From assembly GCF_003073045.1 (NCBI RefSeq), contig NC_037601.1, positions 3,689,872-3,753,871 on the forward strand: a stretch of DNA of 64,000 nucleotides. Direction: 5' to 3'. The number at the start of each line of letters is the position of its first letter. The first letter of the stretch is position 1. This document shows, in pieces, positions 33,001 to 45,000 of this stretch. The translations under genes and the position numbers were made by a program. The notes below the pieces were generated by a model. The model saw only the letters and a list, made by a program, of their open reading frames with translations. It was not told where the DNA came from and searched no databases. This stretch comes from Pomacea canaliculata (Eukaryota > Mollusca > Gastropoda > Architaenioglossa > Ampullariidae).

Positions 33001-36000
33001 TAAAAGAAGTTTCAGTCGATATCTTTGAACGTTTTTTCAAAGTACAGAATAGTGAGTAATCTCGGTTAATTTTTTTATCATGTAGGTGGGGCAAAAGGTT
33101 AAATGTTGACCTAATTTCATTCCCTCCATACATGTAGCCAAAGATTTACTTTGGTCCAGCTACCAAAAGAAGAAAAAGTAGGACACTATTAATTTGTTGC
33201 TATACAAAGCGAGTTTTATAAATCACTTTCTAAATCGAATTGCTTTTTTAAATTTTAAGGCGTTTCTTTGTGTATCCCCTTTAGGAACCAGCGGTCCGGT
33301 GGCGCAACGGTTAGCGCCTGTCACCAATACAGTGAAGGTTGGCTGCCCAGAGTTCATTTCTCGTCTCGGACACGCTTTCTCTGCACGTGGCATCTGTTTA
33401 CAGGGCTGTCTGCTTGCCGTAATATAGCCTTAGTTGCTGACACGGCGTAAAACACCAAACCCCCTCCCTCCCCATTAGGACACAATAATGAGGTGCTCTC
33501 GTTTGTGACGGACGGTTATCCTTTTCTAAAGGTTTTATTCGTGAACCTAACAATACATTTTTCAACGTTTTAAACTTAAAAACACTATAGTTAAGCTATC
33601 TTTCAAAGGACTATTACCATACTATTTAGGGCATTTACCATGTCTGCTAATCTTACATCAATTTCCCTAGTTCTGCTGGTATGCTTATGAATATGCTGCA
33701 TTATTACACAGTTTAACAATCCTATTTTGATATTGCTACATATTCCCACACAGTACAATAACAACCCTGTTTTTATATTGCTTCACATTAACACACTGTT
33801 CAACGACCTGTTTTTATATTAAGATAGCACTTTATTTATCCCAGACAGCAATTCATGGCAATTTGGTCCTTTTCATGATCCATTTGTTAGTGTGATTTGT
33901 TTTACCTATTTATCGCAAATATGACATAGCATGACTCGGCCGGAGGATGTGATTTATGCCTGATTGTAAGAGATTCATTACCAACGCGAAATGTTTGATC
34001 AAATACGATTCAAAACATTAATATTTTTTATTGAAACTTATCTTTATAATATATTTGCCTGCCCATTTATTACATTTCTTCCATACATGCGCGCAAGCGC
34101 GCACTCACACGCACCACACAGCTAGTGAGCAAGAGAGAAGGAAGAATAAATGACACAAAATGGACTATGTACTTAGTATTTTTAGTCTTCATCTTCATTT
34201 TTGTTATTTGAACTATTCTAGATTATAATCTATACATCCCTTACTGGACGAAAGAAAATATTGAAATGGAGCGAAGAAGCATGTACGCAAGAATTAGTTG
34301 CTGGTAATAGGGTTCTGGGAGCTAAAGAGGGATTTACAAGAAGTAAGTTTATATCACCTTTCACGTCCTTGTCCTTTTCCTTGTTATTACAGTTACTCAG
34401 CGTTAAATGAAGGTAGTCTGCTGATGGTTCGTCCGGATGAGGAAAATCCCCAATGATAGGGTCCTTGAAGGATGTCAGTAGAATTTTAATGTTTTCTTCT
34501 CGCCATTTCCCTCCAGTCGTCGAAAGCCACTGATGAGCAAATCTGTTGTCAACAGCACAGACGCATTCCTCATAGGGCGAATGAGAACAAACACCTCTAT
34601 AGAGTCGCTAGGCTATAATGAACTCATTACAGCATTTAACCAATGATTGATACTCACATTTTCCACATGTTGAATAGCAAAGAAAAAAGGGCAAGGTAGA
34701 CATCATAGAACATGTCAGCAGACAAGCCACTGTGCATATCTTGTATTATTTGAAAGGCATACTTTTCCGAACATAAGTTGATCTGTAAAAACGACATTAC
34801 TAAAACTGATTAACATAAAACACATTCATATAAAGATTAGACTAAATTTTGACTTTTAAATATAAATTAGTAATAAACACTAGTAGTTTTGTGCCAATAA
34901 GAAAGTGTCTCCTGTCTGTTTACGTCTAATAGGTTTTCATGATGAATATATATACTGCTGAATTTGGTATTTCTGATCACATCTTTGGCATCACGAAAAT
35001 GCTTTCATTTTGATTCTGTAGTAGAGGCGTGTAAAAAAATCACAAATTAGATTATCGTCTAGATAAATGTCGTCTTACAAAATAGCTCACCTGAACCACT
35101 GGTTCACACACGGACTGGAAAAAGCACTCAATGATGGCTTTGGCGCGCATGCCCAGGATTGGGTTTTCCTTTTCGATTGGTATCCCGATTTCCGTAGAAC
35201 ACTTTAAGTGAGATGTTATTTGTTTCTTGAATCTGTAAAACGTCATTATTACCTTCCTATCACTTAAGCAACACATAACAGTCATCTGTATTTGTTCATA
35301 CCTGACTTTTTTCTGAATTTTAATAATAGTGTGTATGTGCGCACGCGCGCGCATATACATCATAAACAAAGGTCGAGGTTAATACCTCCTATTGATGCTG
35401 GCGTTTTGTTGTTGAGTGAGTAAGACAAAATGACTAACAACACTGAGTTAGAACATCACGAATCGCGTGCACATACAACGAAGCGTGCGTGCTGCAGTAC
35501 TTTACATCACCCAGCGAGTGACACAATTAAATCCCGTGCAGCGTGGCGCAAGATTTCTTACAACAACAAATATACTCAGGAATTGCAGAGCTTAGCTGTT
35601 GGATCGGACACCAGATTAAGACTTTTGGTGGTGAAATAGTCAGGTGATTGTGAGTACCTGCTAAAACACGGCATTTACATGTCTTTCTATTAACTTCCCT
35701 GTTGCATATCCCATTAGCTTTAGGACCTGCAGCGGGAGAGGAGGGGAAATTAATAAATCGGTGCATACTGGGAAACTGCTAACCAATGGACCTACCTAGA
35801 GATAGACAACCTATCTCCCTTACCTGTTTGCTTCCACGAAAAAGCGGAGGTCCGCAGGCAGCTTGTTGACTTGGATGAGATATTTCGAAATCTGACGTGT
35901 ATACACTGCGTGTTCGATTCCTTCCGAGTCAATCGTCTTTAATTCCTCTGCAATGTTTGGACAAGTAATATGCTTGAAATATGAAATAAATGCTATTATT

Positions 36001-39000
36001 ATAATTATAATTTTCCTGGTGCTTCTTTAGTGTATAATGACAATGTTGTTGTTTCATATACATATATATTTATTGTTGTTCTATTAAATTAACTTTTTAG
36101 TTGAGTATAATAAGTATATATAAGTATAATGTTGCTGCTCACTTCTCCCCTTGAAATGAGCTAAGGCTACTTAATGAGAAGTTCGAGTTCGCTATTTCTC
36201 ACTGCCTTCATTCACTATGTTCTATTGCAATGTGGACAAGAGGCATTTATACATATATTAATTGTTTTAACCTGATTTTCACAGCGAAACTACGAAAAGC
36301 AAGGCTTTATCAGAACACGTATTGTCCTCGATATCTCACATATATTTGATATGAGTTTGTTTTATAGTTTATTTTCAATCTCAAACATTAAGCTTCTCCA
36401 ATCATCACAAAGTAAAAGGCGGCCCGGTGGCGCAACGGCTAGCGCTGCTACCAATACAGTGAAGGTTGGCTGCCCTGAGTTCATCTGTTTACAGGGCTGG
36501 CTGCCCTCCGCCAAGGACGGTCCCAAGCCCGGCTGAAAAAGGAGGAGGGTTGGGCGTGGGGCCAGCACTCCCACCCCGTAAAAACAAATCCTTGCTACCA
36601 AAACATCGACAACAGTTAAGGCTGTAGTCGATGGCCTATGCCCCAGGAGGGGCGAAGGGCCTAAAAAAAAAAATTCGTCACAAAGTTACATTGGACTTTA
36701 AATTTTTTAAAAAATAGCGCTAAAAGGACGGGGACACATAAGGCTAAATATTTATAAGGTTAGTTTGTTTTGTTCTTTTTTTTTTTTTTTGGGGGGGGGG
36801 GATAAAACGGGCCAGCGAACAGTCAGAATTGCGTGGTGTTAGGGAGGTCAGCGTCGGGTCATAAGGGTAGCGTGGGTTGTAGGGACGCAGGACCACGATT
36901 GGAGGAAACTCACAACGTGACCCTAGCGTCAGTACTCTTGTGACCTGTAAGAGGCAGTCGTCGCTTGGTCTGGACACTCAGGACACACCGCCCAGTGCAA
37001 TCTTCAGAAGACAACGTGTGCTAGCTTTTTATAATATTCCCTAGTTTTGGTAAGTTGTTCTTCAAAATAGCCTATTAGTAAATAATGTAATATTATTGGT
37101 TAAGTAGTAGATAGTGTGATTGCGGCCCTATGCTCCACTGGAGGCGAATAGGAGCAAGAAGAAGTACTGTTACGGTCGCAAAAACTATCTAGTGATCTAT
37201 CTACCTTACATAATCTTAGTAGAGGGCTAGCCAGGCGAAATATTTACGAGTTTTTTTTTTTATTTTGTAGCGGCTAACGCGGGGTTGGCACACAGCGAGT
37301 GGAGCTGGACGTAGCGCAAATGAGAGGAGAAAGGGGTCAGCACGGTGCGTGACCTATACCCTGAAAAGGCTAAAATAGAAACCGTAACCACTCAACCTGA
37401 TGTATCTTTGGTATCCTCTATATTTATTATGTATATGTGAAAAACTGTAAATATATATGTGATCTCCAATATTCTGACTGATTTGTCGTGGCAAACCAAG
37501 ACATGTTGAAACTCTTTCGTGACACCAATATTGTGCTATCTCTGTGTTACAAAAGTTATCAATATTACAGTTAAAGATGTTCGTTTTAAATGACATGTAC
37601 TAGCATGTGCAGTCAAAATAAATTACAGAATACATACTGTCTGATGTCAATTTATTCTTCGCATTCTGGAGCTGTAGCTTGAGAAACACTTCAAATAAGT
37701 TTCTTTCAAATGGTTTATTCACTGAATGCGAGAACTCCACCATTTTGTTTACCACTTGTCGCCATAAATCAATCTGGAATCAAATGATTTAAAAACAGTT
37801 GCTTTACAAATTAGTGTACTTTATTCTATACATATGTGCAATTTGCTATAAAATTTAGAATAAAATGCCTTATATTCTGCTTGATATTGTATATTCAACT
37901 ATGTATTCACAATACGCTCCCAACAATTTAGAATTCTTTATGTCTTTCTTCGAAGCCTTCAAATCCGACCAAAAATCCCCCGTCTCTAAGAAATATCTTC
38001 CACAATCACTCTCCCACTCATTCAGTTATTCTTTTTTGTGCATGCACCTAGTTTATGTTTGTCAAAATGTCGTCTCTTTGCAGTCTCATGTGTGAAGTGC
38101 TTTGAGCGTACGCTTACGAATGGAAAGCTCTTTATAAGTTCTATAATTATTATTATCAATTTGTTCTACCAACATTTACCATCTGGCATTTCAATATGGC
38201 TTTGTTATAGCACAAACCGTTTGCGCAGATATAATTAAAAATACACGCATTTATATGGTCAATCCATGATGAATACTATAAATAAGACAGCCTAAAATTC
38301 TTTCTTGAGGTATTTCGCTTAACAGAACAAACCATTTTTTGGTATCCTTGTTACATGACTGGCTGAGTAATATTTAGTGCGTGCTTACTGATTAGGCTTT
38401 GGGAATATGCGACCATACGAATCACCTATATACAGGGCTGTAACAGGCATCTACAGTATATGAGTGTGTTGTGAGAAGTACATGACTGCAGTGTTGTTAA
38501 AATAGTTCATAATGCACAAATAACCATGCCAAGAATAGTCCAGTATATGGAAGAATGGTTAAAAAAAAAAACAACCAATGGAAAGAGCCGACTAAATCTT
38601 GAAAGGAGAAAGTGTGATATAATCGCAAGAAACAAAAGAAAAAATCCAAAACTTACCCCCTTTGCCTTTTCTGTTTCATTTATTACAGAAGGACTGAACT
38701 CATAAAACACTGCTGTTGATGATGCTGGTGATTCTGGCAAAGTAAAACGTGTTATTCTTCTCGTCTTTTCTTCCACCTTGACTTCATCTTCCAAAGAGCT
38801 ACTTGCGATACTTTCTTCTGATTCTTCCTCTGTTTCAACTTCTCTTTTTTCGTCTTCTTCTTTATGTATTTCTTTCTTTATGTGTTCCTGCAAGGTCTGC
38901 GAAGGGACTTTGCGCCGACGTGCACCAGTCTGGCCCTTTCTCCCCACTAAGTCTTTCTCGTCAGCTTTCTTCCCACTTCTTAATACTGCGTCTGCTTTCT

Positions 39001-42000
39001 TGTCTTCCTTTTCCTTCACCGAGTCTTTTAATCTATCCACTTCATCCTCTTGACGTTTTTTCTTTTTCAATTTTCTCTTATCCTCCTCTTTTATTTCTCT
39101 TTCTTCTTTTTCCTCTTGACGTTTTTTCTGTTTCAATTCTCTTTTATACTCCTCTTTCATTTCTCTTTCTTCTTTTTCCTCTAGACGTTTTTTCTGTTTC
39201 AATTCTCTCTTATCCTCCTCTTTCATTTCTCTTTCTTCTTTTTCCTCTTGACGTTTTTTCTGTTTCAATTCTCTCTTATCCTCCTCTTTCATTTCTTTTT
39301 TCTCTAAAAGGTTTTTCTGTTTCAATTCTCTCTTATCCTCCTCTTTCATTTCTCTTTCTTCTTTTTCCTCTAAAAGGTTTTCCTGTTTCAATTCTCTCTT
39401 ATCCTCCTCTTTCATTTCTCTTTCTTCTTTTTCTTTCAATATTTGAACCTGACTTTTTCTTTCATCGTCTTCTACACTTTTCCTTTTCGGTGCTTTCTCT
39501 TGTTCAGAACCTTCAGAGGTTTGCTTTTTCTTGTCCATCATCTCCTGTTTGGATTTTTTGGCTTCGCTGTCCTTTCCTTCTTCAGTTTCAGTTTCACTTT
39601 CAATTTCAGTTGTTATTTCTTCATTTTCATCTTCCTGGTCCTTAAATTTTCGTTCATCTCTGTCTCCGACTCCTTTGTTCTCATCTGCCTGTTTCTCAGC
39701 CTCACGATTATCGTTCCTTTTGTCTTTAACAGCAGGTTCAGGTAAAGAATGTGCTTCAGCTGTGTTGTCTTCCTTGTCCTGGCGCTCCTTTTCAGTTTTT
39801 ACTTTCTTAGTTCGTGGTGTTTTCTCTCTCTCTCTAAAACGTTCCTTCTCTTCAATGATGTCTGAGCTTTCACTACTTTCAGCTGTGTCTTTACTTTCTT
39901 TTCTTTCTATTTCCTTCTTGCCTTTCTTATTTTTTATCTCCTTTAAGTCTCGGATGGGCTCTCGCCTTTTCTTACCCTCACCTAAAACAGTGCCATCTGT
40001 ATCTTTTTGTCTTTTATCTCTCTTGACTTTTTTTTGCTTTTTCTCTTCCCTTATTCCTTTCTTCCTTTCGCTCTCTCTTTTCTTCCTTTCTCTCTTTTTT
40101 CTCTCTTCCGCCTCTCTTCTCTTTTTTTCTTCAAGTTCCAAAAGATAGTTTTGTAGCCAGTCTTCTTTATTCCTTTGTTGGTCGAGAAAGCTCAAATCCA
40201 AATTACGTTGCTTTAGCTCCTCCACATACGTCTGAAACCTATTGGCCAGCAGGAAGCACCACAATAATTCACAAAAAATGGTGGCGTAGTCTCTCAGAAA
40301 GTTGTATAATACTATTAGTGTTATTGATTTTAAGTTATAATTACTTTAATTCGTATCCTAATAAGTACTTTTCTTATTATAAAAAATACTCTGTGGTATT
40401 TATTTCGTTGACAGAGACTTCTTAATTACTACTTGTATCTAATCTTTGATCATTTTGGTGTATCTTGTCCTAAATCAATGCCGTTATCAGATGTTCTAGA
40501 AGAAAGGCTATAAAATACGATCGTCTCATCATTAACAGCCTGACAACCTTTGTACACTGTACTCACATCACCGTTCTTCAACTACGTGTAACATCTATTG
40601 ATATGGATTAAACTAAATAGCAAAGACTTTTATACATGTGTTTACTTTAAGCGAGTTTCAAATATGGTACCGGCTATTACATGGAGAGCTGCACAAGAGT
40701 AAAAAAATATTGACTAAGGTAGTAAGATAACTAGATTTTATATAGACAAATGTATAAAATTATGTTTATTACAGCGTATAATAGACACGGTGGTGGGTAG
40801 CACAATGCTTGTAACCAATACAATAAGAACTCAAGATCTTCGGTTCTGTGCGTGCATGCGTGCGTGCGTAAAATACAAAATAATTTTTTTTTTTAATCCG
40901 AAATATACATCTAAGATTTCTTCATTTCCAGTCTGTAGCTTTATAACATTTGACAACTCACCATCTCTCTTCTATCTGTTTTTCCAAGGATAACTGAGCT
41001 GAACGCAGGTTTTCCATGTTGGGACTCCCACCAATCGTAACTATCATAGGTTTGTCTTTGCCAAAAGTTAGAATTCTTGCTGTGTACAAAATAGAACACT
41101 AAGTGCAGAACACGTTTCTTAAAGAAGTGTTGTGAGAGTAAAATTTTTCTTGAAATATTTATGTGGGACGTTCTCGTTACACACTTAGACATGGGCAAAC
41201 GTTAGTGAAAGTGAATAGTCCAGATCATCATTTAATGGCCAAGAATCCAAGAGAGCCTTCTCTTAGTGTTAAATGAAAACTTTGTTAATGACTGGTGTTA
41301 AATGGTTAAATGTAAGCAGTATCTTAGAACAGGCGTTCATCAAAGGAGTTCTTTTTGAGATTCTTTAAAATGACAAAGTTATAGAGTATATTAAATGAAA
41401 AATAGATATAACGTTTAGTCTCAAGCACAGTTGCAGAGAGATTAAGCATTCTCCTTTGATAATCGTTTCCTCAATAACAATAACAATGAAACATGCATTC
41501 GGTAGAAACTTTTAAAAGGGGGCCGAGCACCAATCCTTCACTGTATTTGAGACAATCGTGAATAAAAAAAGACAATTCGTTAACGGATCAGGTGACGTTC
41601 AAGAAGCAGTTTAACATCACACGAAATCATTACTATCATGCCCGATGAACTTTTCTATGATGCCGGCGACCATTGTATCCCTCTCTGTTTGATGCTTGAG
41701 CCGCAAGGCGTCCTGCACATCCTCGACAAAGTTGACTACTTTCAATTGACCCTTCAGCTCTAAATACTTCTTAAAAACAATGAACTGCGTCTCGTCTGCT
41801 AAGATGTCCATAAATTTTCTAAAGAAGAAAAGACAAAAAGATAAGATGTTACATTGTACAGAGTAGCAGACTGTCATTTTAGCATTTTTTTCTTTATTTG
41901 GAACCAAGAACTACACGACATTCAGAAACACATTTTATAAATTATTCTTATTTAATGTGCATGTGATGTTATGTGTATGTGTGTGTAAAAGAGAGGTCAA

Positions 42001-45000
42001 GATACATTCCTGTGAGCTAAGAAACAAGAAGCAAAGAAACGAGACATACGTAAATTTGAAACTATAACATGTGGCTTGTTTGTATTATTTTTCCGATTCC
42101 GACTAATTATTTTATGAGCTCCATGTTAAAGTTTTAACTGTTTACTTTGTTACAGTGTTAACTGTTAAAACTTTTAATCATAGCAGCATGCAATTGGAAC
42201 ATTCACATTATTTGATCAAACACACACCCTTGTTATGCCGAAAACCAGACGATATGCATATGATGCAGATTTAAAGACGAAGGCAATCGACCTTGCCATA
42301 AAAAGGTGTATATATTTGCCGCTTATGTGAATAAAGTAGAGGTTTTTTCCTTGTAGTGGGTGCCGTTTATATACAAATGCGCTCAATAGCTCGAAATTTA
42401 CAGTTCTCTTCGTGCAGTCAGGGATGAATATCTATAACGCACAATAGCCAATAAATACATTTGTAACAATCTCATTCACAGCAATTCAAAGCGAAGCACA
42501 GAAATCATATTATACCAGCAGACAAAAAAGAAACATGAAGAATGACAGGAAAACAGACTTAACAAAGACCAAGACACACAGAGTACCTTGGTGTAGGTGG
42601 AAGTTTAAGCTCCAATTCCATTCTGTTTCTTCTAGTCTTCAGGAGTTCGTCCATTGTTAAAGACTGCATAAGCCCCAGCCTCTTGATAACGGGGTGAAAT
42701 ACATCTTCTTCTTCCATCCACGGCGATGGTTTTAGTAAAGTCGCCCTCGACATTCGCTGCTTTGGTCGAAGACTGGCCAAAAATCCTAGTCAGAATATGT
42801 AGATTCTAATCCCCTATCTGCATGTCATTCACCTACACGCTGGGTCTTACAACTAAATCGTCTCTCATAAAGAATTCAGTTATTAAAGTTTTGTGTTCAT
42901 TTGAACTAAAGTGACCACATGTCCTTTATCCATAGCAAATAAAATAAACTCTCACTCTCACGATCTAAACCAGACCTGGGCAAACGCCGGCCCGCGGGCC
43001 GGATCCGGCCCGCCTCCTGTCTCTGACCCGCCCGCCAGCTGGCCGCCCACCAGTAAATATACTATATATACAGTATTGGATAAAACTGAGTTAACTATAT
43101 TAGTCCGGCCCTCTAGAACCATCCCAGTTTCTCATACGGCCCCTTGGGAAAATTAATTGCCCACCCCTGATCTAAACTATTGTCACGTTCATTTGGTGAG
43201 ATAATATATTACAATATGGTCTTTAGTTCTATCGTTTTGTCTTTCGAAAGGCCAGAAATACATTTTACAGCAATTTACACATATATATACAGATATAATT
43301 TATTTCTTATACAAAACACTTATATAAATAATATAAAGCAAAAAAGTGTACAATACATACTGTGAGTGACCGGAGCCGAGAAAGGAATGTGCAGGCTACC
43401 ATAGTCAGACCGCACAATTCTTGCCAAAGAAGCCACATCACAGACCTGTGCGTCTGGCAGATCTGCCGTACAAGTATCACATATTCTAGTGTGCGACAAA
43501 TGCTCTTTGGGCAATGACGGAATCGTACGAGAAATAATCTGGTCTCTTGAGAAGATGTCACTTATGTGCGACCTCATAAAATACTTTGACAATCAGTTGA
43601 AACTTTTGGGCCTTCCTACAAAATTATATTTTTATCGTCAATAATTTAGTCATTTAGTCTTTTACTTCTCGTTCCGCTTTCTTTAGTTTAGAGAAAAATT
43701 CACTGCTCATGACATGTGAACACATATAGCATGCAAAAAATATCTTATTATCTTTGATGGGAGCAAGCGAAAACGAAAAGTCTGGTATACTACGTCTCCG
43801 ACACGTAAATCAACCTTAAATATTCACCTCTTGAGGAAACATAAGATGCATCCTTACTCATTGATCATCAACAGTACCTTCTCGCAGGACGATAAGAAAC
43901 TGAAAGGACAACAAGCGATGCTGTTCGCCCAGGACACCCACAACGCCGTCATACATCGTGCCACGAGGATCTGTGGGTCGCAGACATTCCATGTCTCCAT
44001 CTGGATCGTGTTTGGGATCCTCTCTCCAGGGATCTGAGAGACAGCGGCGATCAGTAAATGTTCGCAATGAAGCTGCCTTGCTTCTCCGCTTTAGCAAAGA
44101 ATGCAGGACAGAAGGTATCTGCATTGAAAGAACATAAAGACAGATAAGTTAAACGGAATAATTCTTCACCTTTTTAGTGGACTAATTAAATTGTAAAACA
44201 TCATGATTTGCACTTATAGCAATCGGATAAGAGATTTTGACAAGTTTTGCCATTGTTAACAGTTTGAAGCTTTGTCTTTTTTTAGCACTTTGAGACTATG
44301 TCAGTTATATTTAAAAGTCAATCCGTCGTACTTGCTCTAAACTATTTATATATCTTGCACAAAGTATTGGTCAAAATGAGACTGGTTAGACTAGTTAAAA
44401 CATTCAAAACAATGTTTTTTATCTTTAATATTCGGACTTTTCAAATTCTACAATATTGCAGTAGAATAAAGCGATAAAGATTTGCATCACTTGAGAATAA
44501 AACTCAAAACGCAAATCTTCTGTAAACATTTTTTCCGAACACCATTTCCGACCAGGATAATCCTTGTTAACACCTTTCCTTTTGCCATGTCATGTTACTC
44601 TCAGCTCTTGTTCTTGGTCTTGTTATTTGGTTCTTCTTTAGCGCTAAGAGTATGCTCCTTAGGAGTGTGAGGATGTGATTTAAAAATTTTGCCTTTTCTT
44701 CTTTTTCATCATCATCATCATCAATCATCAATCATCATCATCATCATCATCATCATCATTATCATCATCATTCGCAGGTTACCAAAACTAAGGCCTTACA
44801 GCTAACGTGAAAGTGACAACGAAATTTTAATAACAAGTGACACAAATGTCAAAAAAATTAAAGACAGAAGTGTTTCACACGGGTCGCTTTTAAGCGATAG
44901 ATAACATGTCAGTTCAGAGTAAAAGAATGAAGTAACTTTGGATTGCAAACTAGGAAGCTAAGACTTAAGTCAGGAAAAATAAATAAATTTGTAGGCGACT

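Larger units (their letters stand above)
31285..34357. other. Intron 23 of gene B
   Basis: The 3.1 kb intron shares long stretches with intron 23 of gene C (31285-31710 with 58081-58500; 32160-32760 with 59690-60320). It also holds a purine-rich GAA/AAC tract (31800-31895), a SINE (33291-33472) and a 45-bp tandem repeat (33696-33820). No exon is seen. Confidence 0.65.

Noticed and set aside
41080-41198. Extending exon 17 of gene B into the upstream open frame
   Set aside because: The acceptor ending at 41080 gives a 118-nt exon identical in length to A; the longer version breaks phase.
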